Positions 24,651 to 35,992 of a stretch of DNA of 64,000 nucleotides are shown piece after piece. The position numbers and the translations under genes are program-made. The DNA lies in contig OW285187.1 of NCBI GenBank assembly GCA_935421135.1, positions 20,584,429 to 20,648,428 of the forward strand, given 5' to 3'. The stretch is from Bugulina stolonifera. Its lineage: Eukaryota; Bryozoa; Gymnolaemata; Cheilostomatida; Bugulidae. The stretch's first letter is position 1; every line of letters begins with the position of its first letter. The notes under the pieces were generated by a model. That model saw nothing but the letters and a program-made list of their open reading frames with translations, did no database searches and was not told where the DNA came from.

Positions 24651-27600
24651 ATGGCAGCTCCTTTGAAGCCTTGGGAGAGAGGCGGTGCTCAAAATGTAAG
24701 CAATCAGGCTTATGACAACAGTATTGGATCTTCAATACCCAGGTATATAACAAAGCTATTGAACAAAATTACTCTATAATAATAATTGCTGTCAGCACCG
24801 TAATTATATAAACAAATTAACTACAACCCCATGTAAAGGAGGACTACCACACTCACACTGACACTACCAAAAACATACCAACAAACAGCATATTGCTGTA
24901 ACCCTTGTAGCCTAACAATTTGCACACTGTTAGCCAAATGAGGCACTCCTTTATGCATTTAGTGTTCCAGAGTGTAGGATCGGATGTCTTCAAAGGTATC
25001 TTGTAGGCTATGTTAGTAGTAAAGTATCGTATGTATCGATCGTATGAAATTTATTATCATTAATCATTGAGATTAACGATTAATAATAATATTATAAGTT
25101 TAAAATTATTATAATTATTTTATAAATATATAAATTCAAGTTATGAATGTTCTAAATAAATTGCTGTGACTGACTAAACGCACTGTTCTGTACCACTGAG
25201 GTGCGCCCCTGATCAAAGTTCAAGAGCATATTGACTGATACTGTTTCTTCAAAGGTAAAAAGGGTAAAGCTACTAAATCTTTACTTTGTAATAATAAATA
25301 TTTATATTAATACAATTATTGTCATTGTGCATAATTGATTATATCTAGGTTTTACTTTCTTCGTGCATTTTGATTTTTTTAGATTAAAATCGTCCATAAA
25401 AATGTGCATGGCCGTAACTATCTAGGCGGCTCAGGCGGCCCTAGCCGCCTGAACTTTTTGTTAAAAGAAGAAAAAAATTAAGCTAATATCGGAAGGCATA
25501 GATACCGTGCCCCACATGAAATAGACATACTCTAATGAAAATGATGCTACTATGTGTATAATGATATTGGTGGCTAATTTTCGCGTGAAGCCACTGCTGA
25601 TTTGATAGCGTAATTGGTAACGTGCTTGGTCTTCATGCATAGAGACACAAGTTCGAATCCCACTGCGGGACAATCTTTTTTCATTTTAGTAATTCACTCA
25701 ATTTGTTAGCTATACTGTGACAATACTAATCTCATCTGTAAGATAGGATCACTGCATCTGTAATTCTGTATTCAACAATAGGAAATGCCCTAAGATTGCA
25801 TGCACAGTGTTCCCACCCATCTCATTTGTTCCACTTTGAACACTGTTCTTCAGGGTTTGGGAACCCTAGAATACCACTCTCCATCTCTATCCATAAACTA
25901 AATTTGCACTATTTCCCCTCTTATTAATGTGTGTACATTTTTAGGCCTAAGTCATGTAATGATGTAAAGGACTACAATGGTACGTCATGGCCAAGTCAAA
26001 CAGAGAAGCACTATTTTGCAGTATACTAATTTGAAGTTTACTATTTGCAGATTACTATGCAACATTTTGTACTTTTGTACCATCACATATAGCTCAAATA
26101 TGCATCAAAATGGCTGTTTTTGTGTGAATTTTCAAAAACTTTCTTGTGGGAGGTGCCCCACCCTCCTTCTTCCCCCATCCCGCACACACCCTCCCCACAC
26201 CGCTACTGTTAGCCAGTCCAATTTTGGCCGCCTCAACTTTTTCAGGAAAGTTACCCCCCTGCCATAGACCATGGTAATAGTAGGTTGGCAGATATTAATC
26301 GATTAAACAACCGCTAGAGCAAAATTGGCTCACAATCACTGACTGAATTCAATTCAACTGGCCTCCTGATTATAAAAATGCAGTGGAGTTCAAGTGAACT
26401 GTCTACTGCAGGGGCGTAGCTAAAACGTTCGAGGGGGTTCTCGTAAACCACATGTCATAATCTCTTTATTGGGTGAACCAAGCATATTCAATAGAAAATG
26501 GCAAGTGATATATAACAATCTTTTAGACCTCACATGTAGTTAGCTATTTGGTAACTAGGAAAAGTTTCTGTACAGGAATAACTTCATTTTATGTTCTAAG
26601 TTGGGTGGTTAGTGGCTTAGGTTATGATCAAAATAGCTTTTGGATTTTTGTAAGCTTTTTAAATTTACTAGAAGTAACTCTGTAAGGGCACCTCATGCCT
26701 GTCATCACTCTTCACTGTCTTCAAGATTATTACTCAATAACTTAAAACTTCACTCATTCTGGTGACTTGGACAATTATGTAATGTTATATTTATGACATT
26801 AATTATAACCTGTTCTATCAATTCTGCTAAGAGTACAGGTATGATTATGTTGGGATTCTCATAGTGACCTATGAAGTAGAGTATTTAGTTTAGTTTTAGT
26901 ATATACATGTATACTTGTATACGCAGATATACTATACATGCAGGTCTAGTCTACCGTACAAGCCTACAACTGTTTAACACAAAAATTGGTGCAATTCCTG
27001 TTTCTAGACAGCCTCACCATGATCAATGGATCAATGTGGGCTCTAAATGGGAATTCTCACTTTATCCATACAACAACTGAAGTCTGGCATCAGCGTTGGT
27101 GACTAAAGTTAGAATAATTGATTCCATTTTTGGTCACTGCCTTTCAACAATGATCTATGCTAGATATATTCAAAGGTTCACTGTTGAAATTGGCCTGAAT
27201 AACCGAGATTTTGTCACTCTATAACTAACGTATCATTAGGACCACCCAACTCAAAATCTATTAACCACGATTATACATAGGCCTATACATATTTTACTAT
27301 GAGCATGTAAATAAAAACGTATCAGTTGTCATTGGAGACCTAGTGCTAAGATATTATATACAGTTGTGTAGCCCTCTATTAATAAACATGCGACTATTGG
27401 CTGTTTGGCAGTAGCAGTAGTATCTAGTGTTTCGTTTACATGATAAATGGGAAGTTTCATATAATAAAGCTAATAATATGTATAATTTTTTACACTTTGC
27501 AGTGCAATAGGAAATGCTGTTCCATCACCACAACCGGACAGTGCTTCTATTCAAGGTGCAGGCCGTCCACCTATTCCTCCCAGGCCAGATACAACCGCAA

Positions 27601-30389
27601 TGAGCCCTGCAGCATTTGGACAAAGTATAATTTAGCATAGTTTAACATAAATATGATGGGAACTTGATTGTATCTATACTCTATAGATTGAATTTGCATA
27701 CCTATACCTTATAAACTTCGTTTGTACTTGTACACTGTATGTTACAAATGTTATGAATGTCATTCCCATCAAAGGCTATCTCCAAAGTATTTAGAGTTGT
27801 CTTCTCCCATATACACTAGTTATAGAAAGAACGCGAGAAAACAACTCCAAAACTAGTAGTTATTTGGAGTAAGGAATTGTAGTAAGAAAGGAGGGGAAGA
27901 ACTGCGTTTATGAAATATTCAAGTCCGGCATATGGGAAGCCCCATATTTCACCAGACAGGCTAGAAACCCCAATAGGAGTTTGACTGCAACATGATGTAT
28001 CTTAAGCTAATGCTGCGACTCTGGGTTTAGGCTTTGCATATCAAAATGTATAAATAATTTATTTCAATATTTATACGTCTTTGGCTGCAATGTCCCAATC
28101 AAGGCTAATCTCTTTTGACTTTCAAAATAAAAGTTTAGGATTTGACATGCACACCAAGATAGACACGCTTGTCTCAGCATAATAATGATAGGATGTTGGT
28201 CGGCCACTGCTAACCGAGGCATTGCTTAGCGTCCACTCCTTTCTCACTACTACTGGGTAAAATATTGGAGAAATTATTGGAAAGTATTGGGTAATTGTTT
28301 TGGTACCTATCAATACATACTCTTGCATTAGTATGTGTAAAAAAGCATCATAAAATTCCTCATTACCAATTCTTACCATTATGGTGCATTTGTCATTCAG
28401 TGCAATTTTAACTGGTAAGTTTTATAAATTGTTTTAAACATTTTTAGATTCTTTATATGGAGGTGCATATGGTGGTTATAGCAGTGTTGGATACGGAGGC
28501 ATGTATTCATCACCCTACATGGGAGGTGGATATGGACTCGGTGGAGGATATTCTCCGTACAATCGACTTGGGGGATATAACTCATTATCTGGAGCTACAT
28601 CCAACTCATTTGTCAATCAAGCAGAATCCAGTGCTCAGGGAGCCTTCCAATCAGTCGAGAGTGTCGTTTCTGCAGTCTCATCAGTCAGCATGATGTTAGA
28701 GTCCACATATTTTGCTCTCCACAATTCGTTTAGGGCAGTTCTAGGAGTAGCAGATCAATTTGCAAGACTGAAACTCCAGTTGACTCAAGTGGCTGCTTCA
28801 TTTGCAGTTTTTAGATTTATAAGGTGGTTGTATCGAAGACTACAGGTTTTATTGGGATTACGCCAAGCGGGACTTTCTGAGGATGCCTGGGCTAATGCAG
28901 TGAAGAAGTCCGCTGTGGAGGCTCAGCAAAAATTTCCAGGTCACAATAAATCTAGTTGGCCCTTGGTCATGTTCATGGCCATAATCCTTGGAGGACCTTA
29001 CTTGGTGTGGAAAATGCTGTGTAACATCAGTGGTAAGTTGCTTAGGACTACTTCAATTCTGGATCCCTTTATTTTATCCTGTACATAGGCCTGCAAAGTT
29101 AGTAGGCCTAATTTATACCATAGTCTAAATCCCAATCTAGCTAAACAGAACAAAATATAAATAATTCAGGCCTATATGTAATTAACACCATATATACAAT
29201 AGTGCAGTTCACAAATTATTTTCTATGCTATCAGATTTTGAATGTGAACATGTCGCTTCCCTTCATTTTACAAGTACGTGTTTGCGCAATATAGCAAGGG
29301 CAAAGAAAAAACAATGCATAAACGCCTAAAAAAATTCCTGTCCACAAAGAGGCCCCTGATGTGGTAGGAAGTCATGCTGCCCTGCTATGTTCAGGTTGCA
29401 TCTCGACTAGTTTGGCTAAACTTGGTCATCCATGAATGCTCTTTGCATAAATTTTGTACTCCCATTGTACGCTTCCCATTTTTATCTCATAGATACTGTC
29501 TAGCAGCCCCAATGTAGTAAAATAGTTGGGCTACAAAGTCCTACTGGTGAGTTGAAGAACAGGATGTTATCATTGTTTCCTTCTGCTGTTTTTACAAGAT
29601 CACCTGCACTCCTTTCTGTTGTGGGTGACTGTAGGAAATGATCAGACAGTGAACGCCAAGGGATGGGCTAATGGCTCTACAGACCATGTAGTTGGCGAAT
29701 GCAAGTACAATTTTGCTGGAGAACGAGAAGATGAGATCTCTGTGAAAGAAGGCCAGCGAATCAACTTGGCCCCAGCTGGTAAGATCAGTCATGTTATATC
29801 TCGGTAGTGGTAAAGACGCTAGAGATAAATGAAGTGAGAGCATGAAGACAACTCCAACTAACGTTAGAATACCTACACTTGGGCGGAGCTAGACGGAAAT
29901 AAAGCTTTTGGTTGGGGGTTGGGTAAACAAGAGTTTGATTTCTAACGTTGGAGTTGTCTTCTTTTTCTCACGCCACGTCTTTTCACTCAAACATGAATTG
30001 ACAATATGTTCACTTGCTGCGAATGTGATGAAAATTATATGCGACCAACTCAGCTAGGCTTGTCTACTGTAAATGTAACTAATTCAAACATTGTTTCAGG
30101 TATTGTTTGATGATCTAGGTACTAACATGGTGCATTATGCAAGTTTTAATTTTTTTGTATCTATCCTAGATGTCAGAATTGTTACTGTAACATTGCAGAA
30201 CTGCAGCCCAGACTCAGAGAGAATGATTGGTTGCTAGCATCAGCAGATGGTGTCAATATCGGAGTAGTTCCTGCAACCTATGTAAGAATTCTTGGTACAA
30301 GAAAGGGCCAAACAAGTGGCAATACTGCTCAGGTTGACACCTCATCTAGTACTCACAATACAGATTCTGACAACACTACACCATCATAA
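24651..30389 (+). CDS. PEX13: PEX13, peroxisomal membrane docking-complex protein
   Basis: Exons 24651-24742, 27503-27624, 28448-29032, 29635-29778, 30199-30389; 1134 nt, 377 aa, against about 403 in human. PEX13 sits in the peroxisome membrane and docks the import receptors PEX5 and PEX7. N-terminus MAAPLKPWERGG matches the family KPWE start. Then follow a Gly/Tyr-rich segment (residues 75-105), the conserved QGAFQSVESVVSAVSSVSMM block, the membrane core ending in WPLVMFMAIILGGPYLVWKM, and a C-terminal SH3 domain (about residues 278-340, starting ECKYNFAGEREDEISVKEG and ending GVVPATYVRIL). The tail is Ser/Thr/Asn-rich. All phases agree. Start chosen because it gives the family N-terminus. 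Convergent with RPS7. Confidence 0.95.
25376..26275. mobile_element. Composite repeat region in PEX13 intron 1 with a tRNA-like segment
   Basis: Near both ends (25447 and 26226) the motif GCCGCCTSAACTTTTT occurs in the same orientation. At 25601-25675 there is a degenerate tRNA-like stretch: A box TAGCGTAATTGGTA and B box AGTTCGAATCCC. Acceptor-stem pairing fails, so this is a SINE head and not a working tRNA. GC-rich patches within AT-rich intron support transposon origin. Borders are uncertain. Confidence 0.4.
26276..27502. other. PEX13 intron 1, remaining part
   Basis: A transposon-like fragment CAGGGGCGTAGCTAAAACG starts at 26409, similar in form to hAT ends, but I find no partner. Otherwise featureless. 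Confidence 0.4.
29846..29966. mobile_element. About 120-bp MITE in PEX13 intron 4
   Basis: Inverted ends GAAGACAACTCCAAC and GTTGGAGTTGTCTTC, both followed inward by a TAACGTTAGAA-like segment. Short fragments with GTTGTCTTCTC occur at about 2767, 19345, 27800 and 50417, so it is probably a family of small foldbacks. Confidence 0.65.
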
Positions 30390-30545
30390 CCACAGTTATC
30401 TGTGCAGACACTGCTATTGCACACAATGATACCTTTCATAACTCCATAAGACAACTCAAATTTTCAGTGCGGTGTTTCATGTCATTTTGACAATATATTA
30501 TTTATGTATATTTTTACATTCCTAGTTTTGTTCACTTTTGTTAGG

Positions 30546-30551
30546 AATAAA
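30546..30551 (+). promoter_or_regulatory. Poly(A) signal AATAAA of PEX13
   Basis: Located 157 nt after the PEX13 stop. The RPS7 signal on the other strand is about 120 bp away, so the two transcripts end very close together. Confidence 0.65.
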
Positions 30552-30665
30552 TAATTTTCTACATTATGCTCCACATGTGACAATTTGTACAACTCTTCTA
30601 CTAATAAGAAAAATAAGCTTTGAAAGTGTTGAAAATAATGGGATAGATGTGTGTATTTTTCACAT

Positions 30666-30671
30666 TTTATT
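30666..30671 (-). promoter_or_regulatory. Poly(A) signal AATAAA of RPS7
   Basis: TTTATT on the plus strand, 13 nt past the RPS7 stop codon at 30684-30686. A very short 3' UTR is usual for ribosomal protein genes. Confidence 0.6.
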
Positions 30672-30683
30672 GATGCACCAGGT

Positions 30684-32090
30684 TTACAGCATATATTCTG
30701 GGAATTCAAATACCACTTCCTTTCCGCACAGTTTCTTGTAAACAGCAGAGAAGGTGTCCAACTAAAAATATCAAGTAGAAATTGTTAAATAGTCTCCAAC
30801 ACTAGTAGATACTGTACAACAAATTTTTACAGGTGGCTGCTACAAATCTGATGTTAGTGCATAAAAACAAGCATGTGGCTAGCAATCGTGTATAAAGGGT
30901 GCAATGAGTAGTGTTAAAATAATTTTGTTGCTACATTCTCAATAGTTGGTATTTCACCATGGGCTACTTCATTAGCATAACTGGGAAGCGCACCCACCCA
31001 TTCTACTATCTGACCAACTGTAGTATCTCCATGGAATTCCTACTACAAATTGTCTAGTCTTACCTTGTGCTCCACATTTGTTTGTTGGTTCTTATCCAAA
31101 TGTACTTTGATAAGATGAGAGCCATCTAGCCTAACTTTGGTTCTCTTGCCTACTATTTCAGCTGGATAACACAGATCGTCCAAGATGGCATTGTGTACAG
31201 AGGTGAGAGTACGACTACAAAGAGGCATCAATTGAGATGATACAAACATGGCGGCTAAAAATCAGTAAGATGGTCAACAGCATCTGACGACTTTCCCATT
31301 TACATCAGCGAATTGCATATACTTGGGTTATTGCTATATTCAATCCATACTATTCATATACATGTATTTACTGGAGACACCAATAGATTGTCAACAGCAA
31401 CATTGCCAGTATAACACTGCTGTTCTATTTATTGAAACCAGTCATAAACAGCAAGGTTTCAGAACAAAAAAGGCAACAATCACTAGTTTAAATCACCTGT
31501 ATGGTCTTTTCTGCTTGTATTTGCTGACAACCTTGGGCTTAGGTTTGGGTAGAATCCTTCTTTGTGCAACAAACACAACATGTTTACCACTAAACTTCTT
31601 TTCTAGCTCTCGGATCAAACGAACTTGAATTTTCTGGTATTGCCTCAGTTGTGGTACAGGTACGAAGATGATGATTACCTTCTTGCCATTGAAGTCACAT
31701 TCCTGTTGTAGAAAGTAAACAATAGTAGGTTCCTTAAACCGTTAGAGTTACACAGAAATCCCCGATTGGGGACTGAACTAGAGTTAATGCAAAAGATGGG
31801 CAAAACAATAAATAAGTGTAATGAAATTTTTTATTTCTGTTTAGCAGTTTATAAAAAAATATCTAGTCAAATTCACAAAAACACTAATCATTATCAATGG
31901 ATAAAAAAGCACAGGTGACGCTTCAATAATAATAAAAACAACTCACCTTTGCACCACGGATGTGAAGTTCTCTCAGTGGAGCCTTAAGATCACTGTTCAT
32001 TTCTAGTTCCAACAGTGCTTGTGAAACTGATTGCTCAAATTCATCAGGCTTCTCGCCCGGAGGCTTCACTATCTTACTAACTGATAGCAT
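30684..32090 (-). CDS. RPS7: Ribosomal protein eS7 (RPS7)
   Basis: Coding exons in order: 31947-32090, 31497-31702, 31064-31214, 30684-30761; 579 nt, 192 aa, against 194 in human. Component of the 40S subunit. Recognised by [14 protein letters not shown] at the N-terminus, [77 protein letters not shown] and the C-terminal FEFPEYML. The ATG lies directly after a splice acceptor (TTGTAG|ATG), so a non-coding leader exon precedes it, which I place at 32484-32508. Human starts MFSSSAKIVKP; here [10 protein letters not shown]. Codon phase agrees at all junctions. Confidence 0.97.
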
Positions 32091-32483
32091 CTACAATTAT
32101 GAAAAAATAAAATAGAACACTAGCGTAGCGTTGCAAAGAAACTGCTCACAAAAATGGACCACAAAGTTTGAAAAACAAAAGAGAATAGTGACACAAGTTT
32201 ATGGCATTGGTGGTAGTGTGCCCGAGTACTAGTACCTAAAGTTAGTTCAGGGTAGCACAAAAGATACACATGTGATCGATTTTACAGAGTGTCCATGAAA
32301 AAATTTGTCAACCAGTTTTTTTGCCTTTGCCCCATCATAAAACACGCACTGTCCCTATAAAAGGTTAAATACTCGTGCACTTGTCGACAACAATCGCCCC
32401 CACAGACTTTATTCTACTTAATATGGTAGGATGCTAGGTAGAAATCCAACTTCAAGTTGGATGTATTTAACATAGACACTTAC

Positions 32484-32508
32484 GTTTGCTATTAGTCGTA
32501 GAAAAAGG
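32484..32508 (-). promoter_or_regulatory. Putative RPS7 leader exon with a 5' TOP motif
   Basis: On the minus strand the sequence reads CCTTTTTCTACGACTAATAG, then CAAAC, then the donor GTAAGTG. A transcript starting at the C of CCTTTTTC would have the terminal oligopyrimidine tract typical of ribosomal protein mRNAs. The start site is inferred; only the donor and pyrimidine tract are seen. Confidence 0.5.
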
Positions 32509-32689
32509 GATGAAACCTCGTATTCGAAGAGAAAGTCCGTATTTGGTCCATTGCAATAGTAGGTCTACCACTTGATCTCTAAGATTGTTGCACTTTACTC
32601 TTTTGTTTGATCTGATGACTTGTTTCCAAGAGATCATGTTCATAAGTTTGGCCGTGTCAGTACCCGTGGTTCCGGTTTGTGCACATTGA

Positions 32690-33060
32690 ATTATCTAATT
32701 TTCTTTAAAATTGATACCAATGATAATTAACTTTATATTGACTAAACTAGATTTAGCTGTTACCATATGATGTTTACTACGCTAATATTTATGAATTAAT
32801 GGATTTTATGTATTCAATTTTCAATTTGCTACTTGACTGAATTCCTACTTTTAAACTAAAAATTATATTATATTATTTAATTAATATTCATATTCGATAT
32901 TGATATTTTTAATTTTATTAATTATATTATATAATATAATAATATATATATTAATTATTTTGATTATATTATACATGTAAATAATATTAATTATAATTAT
33001 TTATTGTAATAATAAAATATATATTAATTATATATAATAATCTGTTTATTTTATTGAGCA
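32690..33060. other. Very AT-rich intergenic stretch between divergent RPS7 and DOHH
   Basis: Almost pure A/T with TAATATAT and ATTAATTATA runs. It separates two divergently transcribed genes. No RNA gene or promoter element can be fixed. Confidence 0.7.
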
Positions 33061-33415
33061 GTCAGAGACAAATTCCTTGCATAATGATAATGTAATTATA
33101 ATGAATAACATCATAGACATATAACCAGCTTTGAGCTTATAATTTTTTCACCTCACCTGTCAAAATACAAAAGTGAAAATAAAATTAAGAATGCCACAGG
33201 TAAAATAAAAATAAAGAAATGCATAGCCAAATCGAAATTTGGATCAGAAATGTCGTGACTCTCCAAATTTCGATATGAATAGGCCTATAGCAATAGCTTA
33301 CAATACAGTATTTGGCTACATCCTCAATAAATATCAATTAATCTGTGTATAATTTTAATTATGATATTTTAGGTTAGGCCTACTGACGAATCTGTCTTCT
33401 GCTTAATAAAATAAA

Positions 33416-35947
33416 ATGATTGGTGAAGAAAACGTCGTGAGGGTAGGAGCAGTACTCTCCAATATTTCAATTCCTATGAAGGCTAGGTACAGAGCGTTGT
33501 TTGCTCTCAAGAACATTGGTGGTAAAACAGCAATAAACGAAATATCCTCTAACTTTAAGGATGATAGCAGTCTACTCAAACACGAAATGGCTTATTGCCT
33601 TGGCCAGATGCAAAATGAATACGCTTTAAACGTCCTGAGAGATATTGTTAAAGATGTCACTCAGGATACAATAGTGCGCCATGAAGCAGGTAATTTTTGC
33701 TAGATCTACTATACAATGTAGCCTATTGTGTGCATAATGTAAATCTACGATCAGTCCATATTGTTGATGTGTTGTGAACATCACTATTCCTAGTTAGATG
33801 CATATGCACCTTTTTGGCCTAAGTTCCCTTGTTTAAATCCTATCCAATATAGACTATCATCACTATAATCAAGTGTGTTGCTAGGCAAGGGGTTATGACA
33901 CGTTTCGTAAGGTAGCATTGAGATGCACTCGGCTATAGTTGTACAATATTGGTCCCTGGACTTTAGATACTGGATTTTTAGCCATGTGTAACTTCTGAAG
34001 TGGACGACTGTTTTTAGTAATGGCTGTATTTAGAACAATAGACTATAATATATGTATTAATAGGCCTATGGAAGGAGATAATATAGCTGTCTCATTTAGT
34101 GTGACCAGATAAATATTGAACCTACATAAAGGCAGCTACTTGCAGCCAGAAATCAGAAGGCCCAGAAAAATTCATAAATTTGCTAAAGTTGTCATACAGT
34201 AATGTTAGTCGATTTTGTGAAATTATTAAATTTCTGCTGTGCTCTTTCTGTGTGAACAGCTAAACTGAAAAGATTTCTCTGTAAGACAAAGCAAACAGTT
34301 GCTTCTTGTTATCAAAGTTGTGTTCAAATCAACATTGAATAGTGTTAGTTGATCATGTGTGAGCAAGAGAACATAACTCTGCCTGTTGCAGAACAAATAC
34401 AACTTTCCTAAGTAGGAGAGGCTGCATTTAATATACACGGAAATCACACGTAATGACCCCTTCAATCAGACACTTATCAAAGACAGTATATTTATTGTTT
34501 TTTTAAACTGAAACTGAATTTGTTTGCAGCGGAGGCATTGGGTGCTATCGGAAAGCCAGAAGATTTGAGTTTGCTAGAGAAGTACTCTACAGACTCTGCT
34601 ATTGAGGTAATGCATGCCTCCTTCTATGTACTTGGGGATCTCTCTGCTTTTGCTATCTATTTTGCAGATGAATTTACATGTATATCGCTAACACTGGCAT
34701 AGGCTAGCCCACCCTCTCCCGCCTCTGGTTCTCCTCCCGCTATGGTGTTGATAAAGGCCTACATGGCTGTAGAAAACTGAGGCTGCTACAATCTATCGTC
34801 AATCCTCTATGGGCAATTTTTCCTAGTTGATGTGTGATGTTCTTAACCATTCTCATCAAGTTGAAACAGTTGTACCTACATTTGCCGTTTCTATTTTTAG
34901 CTGGCAGAAACATGTCAGATAGCTGCAGGTCGCATCCGTTGGTTGCAGACGGAACCGGATGAGTCGAAAGACACTGCTAACCCATTTAACACGGTAGACC
35001 CAGCTCCTCCGTTTGCCAATACCAAAGAAATGTCAGTTGAAGATCTCACTACACAGATGTTAGATGAACGTAATTCACTGTTTATAAGATATAGAGCCAT
35101 GTTCACATTACGTAATATGAGAACAGAAGAAAGTGTCCTAGCATTGTGTGCAGGTAACTATACGCAGTAGTACTAATTATTACATGCCATCATACCTGCT
35201 ATGCTATATACTCTGATATTCTATTTATATATCGTGTTTCAATATTGAACAGTTTACATGTAGGCCTGCGCCATTGTGTCGAGTCAATCAGTTTCAAAAC
35301 TGGATATTTTGCAACTGATTCATTTCTAGCAGGGTATGTTCATGACAGCCCCTCCCCTCCTGTATTTAGTGATTATCTGGGAATCTTTCTATTTACGTAT
35401 TTCCTACCAGCTCATGGTTCCTCTATATGACATGTTTGCGTGCTTGCATAGTGCCATCATGTGTTCATTATCTGTAAACCCATGAAGCCTTTCTAGTATC
35501 CTAGATATCCGATGTCTAGAATCATAAGTTAGCTGTTAACCCTCCATCATATAACCTATGAACACACCCTGTTGTATCCTCACATATATACATATATATT
35601 AGGGGACTAATTGAGTTCAAACCTTCCTTCTGTTTACAGGATTTAAAGGCAGCAGTGCTCTATTCCGTCATGAGATTGCTTATGTGTTGGGACAGCTTGC
35701 ACACAAAGCTTCAGAACCTGCCCTTACTTCTACTCTTGCAAATGTAAATGAATCTAGTATGGTGAGACATGAATGTGCAGAGGCTCTGGGTGCTGTAGCC
35801 ACACCAACCTCCATGGACACCCTTAAACAGTTCCTAGATGATAAGCAGAGGATTGTGAGGGAAAGTTGTGAAGTAGCTTTAGACATGGTGGAATACGAAA
35901 TGAGTGGTGATTTTCAGTACGCTAATACATTGCAAAGTGTTGGTTAA
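33416..35947 (+). CDS. DOHH: Deoxyhypusine hydroxylase (DOHH)
   Basis: Exons 33416-33689, 34530-34606, 34901-35153, 35640-35947; 912 nt, 303 aa, against 302 in human. A HEAT-repeat, non-haem di-iron monooxygenase that turns deoxyhypusine on eIF5A into hypusine. All four His-Glu metal-binding pairs are present: KHEMAYCLGQ (H56/E57), RHEAAEALGA (H89/E90), RHEIAYVLGQ (H212/E213) and RHECAEALGA (H245/E246). The first pair numbers match those of the human enzyme. The pseudo-two-fold layout, with a variable linker containing NPFNTVDPAPP, is typical. The enzyme should be active. AATAAA at 35987-35992 ends the gene about 40 nt after the stop. Confidence 0.97.
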
Positions 35948-35986
35948 TGTAAGAACACATGTTACTATTTTTATCTGCTCGGCATG

Positions 35987-35992
35987 AATAAA
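35987..35992 (+). promoter_or_regulatory. Poly(A) signal AATAAA of DOHH
   Basis: First AATAAA after the DOHH stop at 35945-35947. Confidence 0.65.

Noticed and set aside
25601..25675. Functional tRNA gene
   Set aside because: Pol III boxes are present but the acceptor arm does not pair and the anticodon arm is poor.
28122..28379. 85-codon minus-strand frame in PEX13 intron 2
   Set aside because: No recognised domain, no splice partners, and length is compatible with chance in this AT-rich DNA.
31258..31313. C/D-box snoRNA in an RPS7 intron (minus strand TGATGTA ... CTGA)
   Set aside because: The C box is imperfect, the stem is missing and the length of about 55 nt is too short.
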